NCBI GenBank assembly: GCA_022495995.1
Contig: JAFEMH010000938.1
Coordinates: 434,001-498,000 of the forward strand
DNA: 64,000 nucleotides
Direction: 5' to 3'
Source of the DNA: Adenophora triphylla var. japonica
Taxonomy: Eukaryota > Streptophyta > Magnoliopsida > Asterales > Campanulaceae
Positions within the stretch are counted from its first letter, which is position 1; each line of letters opens with the position of its first letter. Made by a program: the position numbers and the translations under genes. The notes under the pieces are model-generated. The model was not told the origin of the DNA. It saw nothing but the letters and a program-made list of their open reading frames with translations, and made no database searches. Positions 33,239 to 44,643 of this stretch are shown piece after piece.

Positions 33239-33372
33239 TCACACCATGGGTGAACAGTACTATGAACAGTACCAAATGTCAAATTTTCTATTTTGCCCTC
33301 ACTAAGTTGTCTCTTTCCCATTTTGCCCTTTAAAAAAAAAAAAACGTATCCTCAGACACGAGCTTTTACTAG
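33239..33372 (+). mobile_element. Short Helitron-like element, copy 1
   Basis: It starts TC after an A (33239). It contains the words ATTTTGCCCTCACTAAG and CCCATTTTGCCCTTT, then an imperfect GTATCC-TC-AGACAC hairpin. It ends CTAG followed by T (33369-33373). A TC start, a hairpin about 10 bases before CTRR, and insertion between A and T are Helitron marks. A sister copy is at 35473-35716. Confidence 0.5.
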
Positions 33373-33654
33373 TTAGTTAAAAAAACACATAGGACCACAT
33401 GGAATCCTTCCAATTTCTACCATATCATTTTCTTCTAATAATAAAATACTAATGTAAAAATTAACTATTGCATTTGTTACATAATAAATATGTCACAGTT
33501 GATTTGACAATTATTTTTCAAATAAATGCACATTACTTAAAAAAAAAAATTACTCTCGATCAAATGTAAACATTTATGGGGAATGTAATAAATCAGATTT
33601 TTTAGTATTTTAATTATACATTTGTAGTAAGAATATTAGATATACCATCAGATT

Positions 33655-33656
<2 letters not shown>

Positions 33657-33701
<45 letters not shown>
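33657..33701. repeat. (TA)n microsatellite
   Basis: A pure TA run of about 22 units forms the left border of the TIR element at 33702. Confidence 0.9.
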
Positions 33702-34102
<401 letters not shown>

Positions 34103-34309
34103 TTGGTCTTATAAAAACTAGTTTTTCTTAAGATATGAAAAACGTGTTTTCAAATTAAGCGGTGGCAATTTTGTAATTACCGGCAACCATGTTCAAAATA
34201 AACGGTGGCATTTTTGTAATTCTTGGTTTCCTCGTTTATGCCGGTGTTTGTTTAACAAAGCTCGGTGTGATAAAGTGCCGGTTCATGTATCACAAATTGC
34301 CGGTGAAAA

Positions 34310-34815
34310 AAGTGTCAGTACCAATTTAACAAAGTGCCAGTGTAAACTGACACTGGCACTTTGTTAAACTGGCACTGACACTTTTACACGGGCACTTTTA
34401 TATACATGAACTGGCACTCTTCACACTGGCACTCTGTTCAACTAACACTGGCACTTTGTTACACTAATATTTTTGCTGGCTCTCAAAAACACAAGCACTG
34501 GCATTCAAAAATACACGGACTGGCATTTGAAAACACATTTACTGGCACTCAAAAATGCATATACTGGCACTCAAAAACACTGATAATTATTTTTGCTGAT
34601 ATTCAAAAAAAAAATGAACTGGCATTCAAAGAAACATGGACTGGCATTCAAAATTACAAGAACTGGCATTCAAAATTACAAGAACTGGCATTCAAATTCC
34701 CATCTGATTTGTTCTGCACAACGGGGTACTGGCAATCCAAAACACATAAACTGGCATTCGAATTAAAATGAACTGGCATTCAAATTAAAATAAACTGGCA
34801 CTCAAATTAAAATCT
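34310..34815. repeat. ACTGGCA minisatellite with a 33-bp inverted repeat
   Basis: About 20 degenerate units of ACTGGCAYTCAAAA plus 6-10 variable bases repeat with a 20-24-bp period. At its left end (34312-34382) AGTGTCAGT and AACAAAGTGCCAGTGT face their inverse complement across a 6-bp loop. The open frame at 34406-34771 only translates the repeat. Confidence 0.75.
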
Positions 34816-35002
34816 CTTATTTATTCTCGTCAATGAAATCTGATTAGACGGAGAACAAATTGTAGATCGTGAATATCAATCGGAGGTCTAAGCCCACTCA
34901 CGAACCCTTCTTTCCGATCGAGCTCCTCTGCTCTATACAAACATAGCCTCATTTTGCTCTTTCATCTTCCTCAATCTAATCAAAATCCCACAAAATCAAT
35001 CG

Positions 35003-35078
35003 ATGGCGATGAACAATGGACTTCGATCCTGTGCCTCCAAGCTGCTGACTTATGCCGATTTATCTCTATCTAAGTCAG
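35003..35078 (+). pseudogene. Exon-like fragment, possibly captured
   Basis: ATG at 35003 opens MAMNNGLRSCASKLLTYADL and reaches a donor-like G|GTAAAT at 35079. The CT-rich leader upstream (34900-35000) looks like a 5' untranslated region. The peptide resembles the start of small mitochondrially targeted plant proteins, but I cannot name it with certainty. No downstream exon follows. The next 300 bp contains a frame of 63 codons (35166-35357) with no recognised domain. It probably represents a host exon carried by the surrounding element. Confidence 0.4.
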
Positions 35079-35430
35079 GTAAATCCATTTCAATCGATCG
35101 ATTCCCTAGGGTTGTTTTCCGGTGAGGGAGAGCTAGGTTAGGGAGGAGCTTAGGGACGGACGGCAATGGAGAATTTAGACGGACGACTGCTACTTGATTG
35201 CGGAGGCGATTTGAGAACTAACGGGGGAGGTCTCTGTTCGTGGTTTGAGGGAGAATTGGATGAGGGAGACGATTGGGTGAGCTCGGGTTGTTCTCCGGTG
35301 AGGAGGAAGACGATCGCCAAGCTCCTTGTTGTGTTTGCGTTTAGTGAGAGAAAGTGAGAGAGAGAATGAGCGCCCGTGTTTTAATACACGTTTTGTTAAG
35401 GTAACAAAAACGCGTTTTTATGAGTTTTGG

Positions 35431-35431
<1 letters not shown>

Positions 35432-35472
<41 letters not shown>
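35432..35472. repeat. (TA)n microsatellite
   Basis: TA run that borders the larger TIR element on its right. Confidence 0.85.
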
Positions 35473-35475
<3 letters not shown>

Positions 35476-35716
35476 GAATGCCATGAACAGTTGAATGAAT
35501 AGTTCCATTGGCCGAAATTCCCATTTTGCCCTCATTATTTTGTTCCTTTCCCATTTTGCCCCTTAAAATTTTTTATTTTTTAAAATTAAATTTTGCCCTT
35601 AAAAAAAAAAAAAAATTAAAATAAAAAAACAAAAAAAAGGTGTCCTCGGACACGGGCTTAATTAAAAAAAAATTAAAAAAAAAAATAACGTGTCCTCGGA
35701 CACGGACTTATTCTAG
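35473..35716 (+). mobile_element. Short Helitron-like element, copy 2
   Basis: It shares with 33239-33372 the CATGAACAGT start region, CCCATTTTGCCCTCATTA and CCCATTTTGCCCCTT. The palindrome GTGTCC-TC-GGACAC occurs twice (35640-35653, 35690-35703). The second is followed ten bases later by CTAG and T (35713-35717). The 5' TC is not clear, because the left end abuts (TA)n. Confidence 0.5.
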
Positions 35717-35738
35717 TATATATATATATATATATATA
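35717..35738. repeat. (TA)n microsatellite
   Basis: Short TA run directly after the Helitron-like CTAG terminus. Confidence 0.8.
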
Positions 35739-35767
35739 AACATATTTTTACATTTATTTGTAGTACT

Positions 35768-35838
35768 ATTTCTATATCTGTGATGGAATTATTACTACTA
35801 CTAACCTTATTACATGTGCTAACTCCGAAAACATTACT
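35768..35838 (+). repeat. Direct repeat upstream of dioxygenase gene 2
   Basis: The segment with ATTTCTATATCTGTGATGG and ACATGTGCTAACTCCGAAAA recurs at 38342-38413 downstream of the gene. Confidence 0.7.
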
Positions 35839-35956
35839 TATTTGAATGTTGCTAGATGCATTATAAGGAACAATCTTAAAACTAGGAGACAAATCTTTTA
35901 ACGTAATAAGTTAAGTAATTCTTGGCTGCTCATGCAGTGTTAAGGGCTGGTTAAAT

Positions 35957-35964
35957 TATATAAG
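35957..35964 (+). promoter_or_regulatory. TATA box of dioxygenase gene 2
   Basis: TATATAAG lies 67 bp upstream of the ATG at 36024. Transcription starting about 30 bp downstream would leave the upstream in-frame ATG at 35979 at or before the start site, which supports 36024 as the true start. Confidence 0.55.
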
Positions 35965-36023
35965 TTGGGTAGACCCTTATGAACAATTTGCACTTACAGA
36001 AAAGAAAAAATATAGAAATACTA

Positions 36024-37660
36024 ATGGGTTCAGAAACTCCTGCTCTTAAACTTCCTGCTATCGATTTCTCAGAGGTTGATCTAAGACCAGGCAGTCCTTC
36101 ATGGAACTCTGTGAAAGCCAAAGTTCGTCAAGCTTTTGAAGAATATGGCTGTTTCGAAACAACATTCGACAAAGTTTCATCGGATCTTCGAAAGGCCATA
36201 TTCGCTTCTTTGAAAGAGCTTTTTGATCTTCCCTTACAAACCAAGGTTAGAAACTCCTCTAAAAAGCCATATCATGGCTACGTTGGTCAGTATCCCATGG
36301 TCCCTCTTTATGAGAGCATGGGCATCGAAGATGCATCCGTGCCAGAAAAGGCTCAACATTTCACTGATCTCCTTTGGCCTCAAGGAAATCCCAATTTTTG
36401 GTATGTAATTTCTCTCATCATTCCTTAATTATTTCTTTCGTTTCATAATAATAAGTGTTGTTTTTCTTTTTTATCAAACTTAAAACAATCGTCACGGATC
36501 TAAAAATAGAAGTTTTAAAGTTAAGTCATAAAGATGCCAACAAACAAGGATGCATAATCCTTAAAGAAGATTGACAAGTCAACTGTAATCTTTACAATAT
36601 TTATAATATTATATGGGATGGAGAGATAAGGCTTGCGTAAATCTTATTAGAAAATCAGTTATTTCCTAATATTAGGACAAAATTAGGTTTTTTATGGCTT
36701 TGGAACTACGAGTTTTACTATTAAGCCTAGAAGTCGGTCGATGGCAGATTACTATATATGGAAAATCTGACAGTTTTAACTAATGAATCATTAATTCTCT
36801 ACCGAGACGGATACGGAATAATTCTACTATAGTAAGTTGGTAGTTTAAACACGATCCCATTATATGACCTAAAACAGACAAATATTAACACTGACAGGTT
36901 TTACTAGACCGATAATTTTAAAGTTACAAAGATTTTGTGACAAGGCTTTGAATAGATTTAACTAATTAGATTATGAAATCAATATTTTTTTGCAGCAAGA
37001 CTGTGCAAAGTTTCTCAGAGCAATTATCTGAACTAGATCAGGTAGTTAGGAGGATGGTTTTGGAGAGCTTTGGATTGGAGAAATATATGGATGAACACAT
37101 GGATTCAACCAATTACCTTCTTCGGGTCATGAAATACAAAGGGCCTCAGACCACTGACACTAAGCTTGGCCTAAATGCCCATACAGATAAGAACATTGTG
37201 ACCATTTTGTATGGAAATGAAGTTGAGGGACTAGAGGTGCAAACCAAGACTGGGGAATGGATCAAAGTCAGACCTTCACCGGATTCTTTCACCGTCATGC
37301 TCGGAGAATCTCTCTATGTACGTACTCATTATTCACTCGTGACTCGAAAAGATAATTTCATTATTTACAATATTGAGGCTTTAAAAGTTTTATTCATGAA
37401 TAATATTATAGGCATGGTTGAACGGGAGGCTGCATTCGCCATACCATAGGGTGATGATGGCTGGAAATGAAGATAGATATTCATTGGGCCTGTTTTCGAT
37501 CCCAAAAGAAGGGTACATGATAAAAAGCCCGGAAGAAATGGTGGATGAAGATCACCCTTTACTTTTTAAGCCATTTGATCATATTCAATTTATGGGATTC
37601 TACTACACAGAGGCAGGGCAAAGATCCCAATGTGCTTTAAAAGCTTATTGTGGTGTCTAG
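36024..37660 (+). CDS. AOP-like 2-oxoglutarate/Fe(II)-dependent dioxygenase, 3 exons
   Basis: The exons are 36024-36400, 36996-37317 and 37412-37660. The introns are GT-AG, phases 2 and 0 as in the gene at 6513, giving 315 residues. I chose ATG 36024 (MGSETPALKLPAIDF) over 35979 because it aligns with the other copy's start and lies at a normal distance from the TATA box. A DIOX_N domain (about 10-110) is followed by the 2OG-Fe(II) oxygenase domain. Iron ligands are H188-T-D190 and H245 (SPYHRV); the 2-oxoglutarate pair is R255-Y-S257. It keeps the KKPYHGYVGQYP and LYESMGIEDA words common to AOP1-like enzymes across dicots, so this is the more conserved of the two copies. The product is a soluble oxidase of an unknown small metabolite. 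No lesion is seen. Confidence 0.92.
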
Positions 37661-38592
37661 CTTGGATTAGGGTGTGTGACATCATACTCGGTGCTCAGAC
37701 GAAACGTGCGGCCCAAATTTAATCAACTTCAAATCATTCAACTTCCAACACTGGACCTGATGTCGGCCAATTGTCTTTCCATAGCTCTATTGTGACGTCT
37801 TTTCTTTCTGATGTCTTTTCTTTCTGGGGTAATGTTGTTGTTGTTGTGTTGTGATGTCTTTTCTAATGTTGTAGTATTTGTTGTATGCTTTTCGTATTAG
37901 TAATTAAGTCTATTAATTTCAAGTAATGTGTTGTTAGGAATAAAGGTTGTGGTACTCCATTAGTCTATTATCCTTTCCTGGCTTTTTTTTCCCCCTCAAA
38001 TTTAAACATTTCAATTACAACACGGGGAGAGGGGATTCGAACCTTGAACCTCCCGAAGGAAAGCCAAGGCTCGTTGGCTATCCTGGCTTCAATTCAACAA
38101 CAAATTGTTTTGTCAACTAAACTAAATTAACAATAAAAAGACGGATAATATGAGTAATACTCCTTCATTAGTGAATTATATTTCTTCCTGCAAGTGTAAG
38201 CCACTATACCTTAGGGGGAGCAAGGGGACAAAGTATGCTTAATATCAAACTCAAAATCGGCTACTTTGATTCCATATTTCCCTAGAAAAACAAATTATTG
38301 TCACCATTGATTAAGTCTCCATGAATTGGATCACTATACCAAATTTCTATATCTGTGATGGAATTATTACTCTACTACTAACTTTTTTACATGTGCTAAC
38401 TCCGAAAAAATTACTACATGCGCAATTAATGTTTTATATTTTACATGTGCTAACTCAGACGAAACGTGCGGCCCAAATTTAATCAACGAGGGGCTTTAGG
38501 GATATAACATTTGGTTGGGGTTGACAATAAATAAAATAGCATTTCCTCTTTAAAGAGTTCGGTATATTTGGGAGTGTTTGGGATATTAGTTC
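37661..38592. other. Downstream flank of dioxygenase gene 2 with local repeats
   Basis: It contains the direct repeat of the upstream flank (38342-38413). A second pair, CAGACGAAACGTGCGGCCC at 37696 and 38457, continues through AAATTTAATCAAC. No gene is seen. Confidence 0.5.
38342..38413 (+). repeat. Direct repeat downstream of dioxygenase gene 2
   Basis: Counterpart of 35768-35838, about 2.6 kb away in the same orientation with a few substitutions. Confidence 0.7.
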
Positions 38593-38967
38593 TACTCCCT
38601 TTGTCCCTAAATATATGCAATAATTTTTTGTCCCAAAATAAATATTTATTTTTTTGTAAAATTTTGTCTTTAAACGCTTAACATGACAGCAAAATGATTA
38701 AAACATGTATGGCTCCTACTTAAGTAAATAAGGAGCTGCGCACAGCAACTAGAAAATGAGAGTGATGATAGATATAAAATTACCTATTAGAAAAAAAAAA
38801 TCGCTATTCATTCTACTATCGTAAAATTAAATGTTTAGAAAATGAATAACAAAATATTTATGCATCTTTGTCAATAAAATATACGGAGTATAAAAAGTAC
38901 ACATATTCAGAGTCAGATTGTCCCCCTAAAATGAATTTAGACATTCATTTAGTGACGTAGTGAGTAT
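38593..38967. mobile_element. Degenerate Stowaway-type MITE
   Basis: The left end CTCCCTTTGTCCCTAAATAT and a right end with CCCCCTAAAATGAATTTAG and GTGACGTAGTGAGTA are decayed inverted repeats. The body has partly complementary ATAAATATTT words. Confidence 0.45.
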
Positions 38968-39476
38968 TATAATAGAGATTTTTATTTATTTTTTATAATG
39001 GAGATGTTGGCAGCTTACACAATGAAAAGCATTATTAGCATACCAACCAAAGACATGGCGTATCGAACCAGCTCAAACACTTAACACTAACATCTAACAA
39101 ACATAAATTCAGCAGAGAAATTCGATCGAACAACGGAAAAAGGCAATCATCGAAACAGCTAAATCATCACTAACACCAACACACAAGGCATTTTCATCAA
39201 TCCCCAAACAAGCGAAAACAAAACAATCAAATTCGATCGAACAATAGAGAAATCATCCGGCGTACCTGGATTGCACGAGCAGAAGCAATGAACTAGCAAC
39301 GCAATCGACGGGGATTTGGGGTGTTAGTTGATGAGGCGGTAGGGGACGGAGGGAGGAGGAGCGGAGGCGGTTTGGAATGATTTTTCGTGGATAATTTGCC
39401 AAAAGGCCCAAAACTCAAAAGCACCCTAAGCACAAAGGCGTAGTAAGGCCCACGAAACACCAGGTTAAAACTCTAA
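38968..39476 (-). other. Intergenic DNA with a possible minus-strand 5' leader
   Basis: The GC-richer stretch 39250-39380 read on the minus strand looks like a 5' untranslated exon ending at a GTACGCC donor (about 39268). No coding exon is found beyond it, so it is at best a gene fragment. Confidence 0.3.
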
Positions 39477-39659
39477 CGGGCCGTTTGTTTCGGTGAAAAA
39501 AAAAGTGAAAGAATGGAATGGTCAATGGAATTGAATTTCTGAAGGAATTGAAATAATAGAAAAAGGAAAAATTCCTCTAACACCCCTCTACCCAGATTTT
39601 TTTCCCTTAAAGAAAACTTTTTTGTAAATTCCAAATAAAGAGTTATCCCCATATTCAAA

Positions 39660-40050
39660 TTCCCCAGACATCCCTAGGCTCCTCCTCTCCTCCCTCCCTT
39701 CACATCATTTTCTCTCCCCTCCCATTTTGATCTCTTCCTGCTCTCTCTCTCTCTCTAAACACACACACACACTGATTCTCTCTTTCTCCAAACTCTCTCC
39801 GGATCTTTCTTCATCTCCGACGACCGTCAATCTCCTCTCTTCACTACTTCTCCGGCAATGCAACACTACCGCCTCCGTCTCTATTTATCTTTCTCTCTCC
39901 ATGTCTTCTCCGGCGAACTTACAGGTCATGGCCTACTCCGGTGACTTTTTATTCTCCGATCCGTTTAGATCTGGTCAAAATCCTTTAGATCTGTCCAGAT
40001 CTGAATATGGATGTGGTGCGAAAATGTTTGTTTATCTCGTGAATTAGGGG
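39660..40050 (+). other. CT-rich leader-like piece with a short ORF
   Basis: CTCCCT and CTCTCT runs precede a 106-codon frame (39727-40047) rich in Ser and Leu without a recognised domain. It may be a captured 5' leader and first exon. It is not supported as a functional gene. Confidence 0.3.
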
Positions 40051-40423
40051 TAATGTGAAAATTGGTGTTCTTTCTGTAGTGAAGTGAAGGACTTGTGTCT
40101 TTTGAGGTAGTAGTTTGGGGCTTCATAGTGTATGCGTGATAAAAACATATTGTTTGTCTTATAAAAATAGATAAAATACTTCTTTTTTTTATTTAGCTTG
40201 TAGCAAGAAAAATATCTGATGCTAATATTTATAATCCGGTGTTAATTATGTTTGCTAATTTGAATATGTGACTCAACATACCTAACAGTGCTACTGATAA
40301 GAAATGGATGACCAATGTTCCTATTTGCTTTCTCTTGTTCTTCTGATTAGGCTTTCCGCTTCCTATTTTCATGTTACTAAAGAGGTTATGCTTTAGTGGT
40401 TGGGTTCGTCAATTTTCATGTTC

Positions 40424-40890
40424 AAATAGGTCTTATAACTAACTTATAAGACTTTTTAAAAAGTCTTATATGTTACTTATAAGACTTTTTTACAACATAA
40501 TTTTCAATGTTCAAATAGGTCTTATAACTAACTTATAAGACTTTTTAAAAAGTCGTATATGTTACTTATAAGACTTATTAAAAAGTCTTATAAGTTCCTA
40601 CTTATAAGACTTTTTACAACACAATTTTCAATGTTCAAATAGGTCTTATAACTAACTTATAAGACTTTTAAAAAGTCTTATATGTTACTTATAAGACTTA
40701 TTAAAAAGTCTTATAAGTTACTACTTATAAGACTTTTTACAACACAATTTTCAATGTTCAAATAGGTCATCTAACTAACTTATAAGACTTTTTAAAAAGT
40801 CTTATATGTTACTTATAAGACTTATTAAAAAGTCTTATATGTTACTTATAAGACTTTTTAAAAAAGTCTTATAAGTTTATAAGTCAATTA
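40424..40890. repeat. CTTATAAG palindrome array
   Basis: Units start with CAATGTTCAAATAGGTC near 40424, 40505, 40629 and 40751. Each contains several ACTTATAAGAC and AAAAAGTCTTATA words, which are self-complementary. Spacing is irregular (about 80 to 124 bp), depending on how many palindromes each unit holds. Confidence 0.75.
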
Positions 40891-41190
40891 TAAGAGTAAT
40901 TCGTTGTTATTATGAGAGTAATTCGTTGTTATTATGAGAGTAATTCGTTGTTATTATTCAAAATTTTGATTTTTTTGATTGAAAAAATTGTCTTATAAGC
41001 CAATTATAAAAGTCAAAGTAGTCTTATAATTATAAGAGTTGTAAATGTATAAATTATGAGAGTAATTCGTTGTTATTATTGAAATTTTTGATTTTTTTGT
41101 TGTTGAAAATTTTGATTTATAAGTCAATTATAAGAGAACTTATAAGTGTTGTAAATGTGTAAATTATGAGATTAATTCGTTGTTAATATT
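40891..41190. repeat. 21-bp GAGAGTAATTCGTTGTTAT repeats
   Basis: Three head-to-tail copies lie at 40893-40956. Diverged copies recur near 41058 and 41167, mixed with TTATAAG words from the preceding array. Confidence 0.65.
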
Positions 41191-41639
41191 GAAATTTTTT
41201 TTTTTGGTTGAAAAAATTAAACTGAAACTATTTTGAATCTAATGACTGATTTAAAATACTTGAATGTCTAGTGACCAATATTTAATTCTCAAAGTTTCAG
41301 TGACTAAAGTATAATTTTTAGTTTTCGAATTGGGTAACCACCCTTCACACACGTGCAAGAAAGTAAGGATAATTATGTCTTTGTATTATCGAGGGGTGTC
41401 TGGGGAATTAACTAAATGTTGTTTCCTAAATTGGGTTTAAATCTCGCCCAAGGGGCCCTAGAGGAAATCGGCCAAAAAAAAATTGGTCAAATTCCTCCGT
41501 TTGATTGGCACGGAATGGAATGAAATTGTAATTCAATTCCTTGATAAATCATGTTTGGTTTGAAAATATAAATTATAGGAATGGAATGAAAGTATATAAA
41601 ATGTCTAATTTACCCTTTTTTTACAAAAATATTTTTTTT

Positions 41640-41960
41640 TTGGGTGTGGGGGGGGGGGTAGGTAGGGGGTATGCAAAATGAGTAAAAAGATTTTTTTTTC
41701 GTAGGGGGTTAGGGCGAGAGTGGATGGGGGGGTAGGCAGGGGTCTTTAAAAAAAAAAATTCGTGGGGGTGGGGGTAGGGTAGGGGAGGGAGTTTGGATGG
41801 GGGAGGGATAGGCGGGGATCTTTTTTAAAAAAAAAATTGTGGGGGTGGGAGGGAGGTGGAGGGGGGGTAGGCAAGAGTCTTTTAAAAAAAAAATCGTGGG
41901 GGTGGGGGGTGGGGTGGGGTAGGGCAGGGGCTGGATGGGGGTGGGTAGGAAGGGGTAGTG
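41640..41960. repeat. G-rich minisatellite with G-quadruplex potential
   Basis: Units of about 65-75 bp contain a G-rich part (GGGGGTGGGGGTAGGG and GGATGGGGG words) followed by a T/A homopolymer break (TCTTTAAAAAAAAAA). There are about four copies. Runs of four or more GGG blocks lie close together, for example near 41764-41790 and 41897-41925. Confidence 0.75.
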
Positions 41961-42239
41961 GTGGTTTGAGTTTGGGAGTATTTTTATCAAAAAAAAAATT
42001 TTTTGAATTCCATTGCCAAAGAAATTGGCCATTCCTCCCATATATGGAGGGAATGTCAAATTCCTTCCATTGAGGAAATTGGTCATTTCAACGAAATGAA
42101 AATTTTAAAAAACCTTCAACCAAACATGCCAAAGAATTTGGGGGAATGAAATTGGGCATTCCATTCCCCCACTTTATTACGAACCAAACGCCCCCTAATG
42201 AATTAGATAGCTTAATTTTAAAAACCCCATGTACAAATA

Positions 42240-42527
42240 CTCCCTCTGTTCCACTTAAGTTGCAACATTTTGTCATTTTCGACATTTCACTTAAGTTGCA
42301 ACATTATCAAAAAAGGAAACTTTTTATTATTTTTATAATTCTCCACTCATTCTCTCTCTTCCTCACAACCACTCATTATTCTCCACTCATTCTCTCTCTT
42401 CCTCATAACCACTTCATTTATTCTCCACTCAAATTCTCTCTCTCTTCTCCCACGATCATTTCATTATTTCCTTTCTTAATTTACGTCTTGTACTCCTATG
42501 TTGCAGACACTTAGCGGAACGGAGGAG
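42240..42527. mobile_element. Stowaway-type MITE
   Basis: TA-flanked, with the left end CTCCCTCTGTTCCACTTAAG and the right end TTAGCGGAACGGAGGAG. The body has a direct duplication of CTCCACTCATTCTCTCTCTT. Confidence 0.7.
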
Positions 42528-42554
42528 TACAATTTAGTAAGCAAGAAAAATATA

Positions 42555-42830
42555 CTCCCTCCTCCCAACAATTACTTCCACTTTTTTAAAAATCACGCAA
42601 ATTAAGGAAATGGGAGGGAAGTAAAGATGTTGTGAGTGTAATTTGAAAATAGGAGAGAGAATGAGTGGAGGGAATAGTAAATTATAATAGTGTTGTGAGT
42701 ATTAAAATAATGAGAAGAGAGAATGAGTGGAGGAAATAGTAAAGATTTCTTTGTCAAAAAAGGAAAGTAAAAGCTATTAGCGGGACATCCAAAATGGCAA
42801 AAAGGAAAGCTCTTATTGGGACGGAGGGAG
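42555..42830. mobile_element. Stowaway-type MITE
   Basis: TA-flanked. CTCCCTCCTCCCAACAATTA at the left pairs imperfectly with TTATTGGGACGGAGGGAG at the right. Confidence 0.75.
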
Positions 42831-42869
42831 TACTATTTAAAATATAAAATAATTTTATTCGTTGTTTCA

Positions 42870-43150
42870 CTTTCGCCAACGCACGCGGCACGCCCACTTT
42901 CCAGTGAAGCCGAGCGACGAATCCCAAAACCCCCAAAACCTTTCTATCGCATTTGTTTTGTGTGTAAATCCAAGCAATCAAACATGAATCTCCTTCAAAC
43001 GCCATCAAATTAAGCCGGTCGATTCGAACGGCCGATCCAAATCAATCCCTCCGGCCCCTTTTCTCTGCCTCCGCCCGATATTTTTCCACTGGAGCTCAAT
43101 CTCCACCGAATCAGCAACCCTTGACCCATTTTTCCAAACCTCTCAATCAG
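42870..43150 (+). other. GC-richer, leader-like segment
   Basis: A CT- and CCG-rich stretch ends in a donor-like CAATCAG|GTTTAT near 43150, the look of a plant 5' untranslated exon. No coding exon was found downstream before the retroelement at 47142. It may be a relic of a gene or the promoter end of one disrupted by insertions. Confidence 0.3.
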
Positions 43151-43549
43151 GTTTATTATCTTGTTTAGTGATTTGTATTATTAATTCGAACCTTATTTCT
43201 CTTATTTTAGCAATGATTTGACTTATCTTGACTGAATTTATGATTCATATTAGGAATTATGAATTAGGGTTGAGATTCATGGTTTTTAGCAGAAGTCCAG
43301 AATTTCGATGTATACTCCCTTGATAAATTTAGTTTAAGTGAAGTGAGGGTTTGATGTTGTTTGTAATTTGTAATAATCCTTCAGCCCCATAAAAAAGGTC
43401 GCGTTTTGATTTTTTAAAGTTGGTTTATCCATTTCTCGGATGAGTGTTTGAGTCATGAGTAAACTTTACTTAACTGTTTAAAACTAAATGAAATGTAAGA
43501 TAAGCACAACCAAAACTTTGAAGAATTGGAAAAGTAAGTATACTGAATA

Positions 43550-43826
43550 CTCCCTCCGTCCCATTTCAAGCTTCACCTTTTGTCAAAATGGGTGTCCCGT
43601 TAAAAGCTTCACCTTTCCTAAAATGACAAATAATCTTTACTATTTCACCCACTCATTCTCTCTCTTATTTCACTTTTATACTCACAACACTTTTCAAATT
43701 TACTATTCTCTCCACCCATTCTCTCTCCTATTTTACTTTTACACTCACAACACTTTCTCCACTTACCTTTTTCCTTAATTTGCATGATTTCTCAAAAGAG
43801 TGAAGCATATAATGGGACGGAGGGAG
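43550..43826. mobile_element. Stowaway-type MITE
   Basis: TA-flanked, with near-perfect ends: CTCCCTCCGTCCCATTTCAA at the left and ATAATGGGACGGAGGGAG at the right. GCTTCACCTTT words occur in both halves. Being the best preserved of these MITEs, it is likely the youngest. Confidence 0.8.
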
Positions 43827-44643
43827 TATTTGTTTGTAAATTGACTTAGACAAGATGCGACCGTTATAGTTATAATGTGATCAATTTTTGAATGATTGTC
43901 TTGTATGTTATGTTGAAAAATATTTGCTTAGGAAAGTAACGAATGATGATGTTATTAAACGTTTTCAAAGTATGAAAACGCGTAGGGTACAAATTTAATT
44001 CGAATATTTGTATTGTTTTCCCTATGAGACAATTGTATTAGAAGTTATGTATTGCAATGTAATTGCGTTACGGATAATTTTAGTATGAAGTTATGTAGTG
44101 TAAATTGTGCACCCGCAGTTAAGAAATTCTAGATCAGCCACTGCTGTAAAGTACAATAAAAAGACTTAGGTTGAAGTGTAAAGTAGAAATTAACACGAAT
44201 TGCCAATTTATACTCATTGTTTGTTTGAACTAATAGTACTCTTTAGCCCGTGCCAATAGCACAGTGACAGTAATTGGTCCTATAAAATTATACGACATAC
44301 TTTGCGATTGAAAAATTAGAGATAAGTCGATTGCCTCAATGAATGGTTAAAGTTTTACACCACCACCACAAACACACGTACAAAAATATTTACGTAATAA
44401 TGAAAAGGGCGATTTTTTATGAATATCACCGGAAATACAAAGATTTCAATTACATTATAATGAGAAATCTATGACAATCTAGGAACTTGAACTACAAAAT
44501 GGTGAGAAAAGGACATCCCAAAAGAGGGACCGAAATCAAAAAACGGTTTTCAATTTATTATTATCTTAAACCACCAATGGAAGGATCTTCAAAAATCATA
44601 TAATTTGATTGATAATTACCATGCAAGTACATAGGTATAATAT
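43827..44643. other. AT-rich intergenic DNA
   Basis: No gene, RNA or bounded repeat was recognised. Confidence 0.4.

Larger units (their letters stand above)
39477..42195. mobile_element. PIF/Harbinger-like TIR element, 2.7 kb, non-coding
   Basis: The left end CGGGCCGTTTGTTTCGGTG and the inverse complement of the right end (GGGGGCGTTTGGTTCGTAA) are imperfect inverted repeats. They are flanked by TAA (39474-39476 and 42196-42198). Subterminal GGAATGGAATG words recur in both ends. It encodes no transposase. The interior holds a leader-like CT-rich piece and three families of tandem repeats, described separately. Confidence 0.55.

Noticed and set aside
35979..36023. Upstream ATG as start of dioxygenase gene 2
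   Set aside because: It adds 15 residues absent from the sister gene and lies only about 15 bp beyond the TATA box, so it is probably not in the mRNA.
41709..42086. Pro-rich minus-strand frame of 125 codons
   Set aside because: It is the complement of the G-rich minisatellite and only repeats its units.
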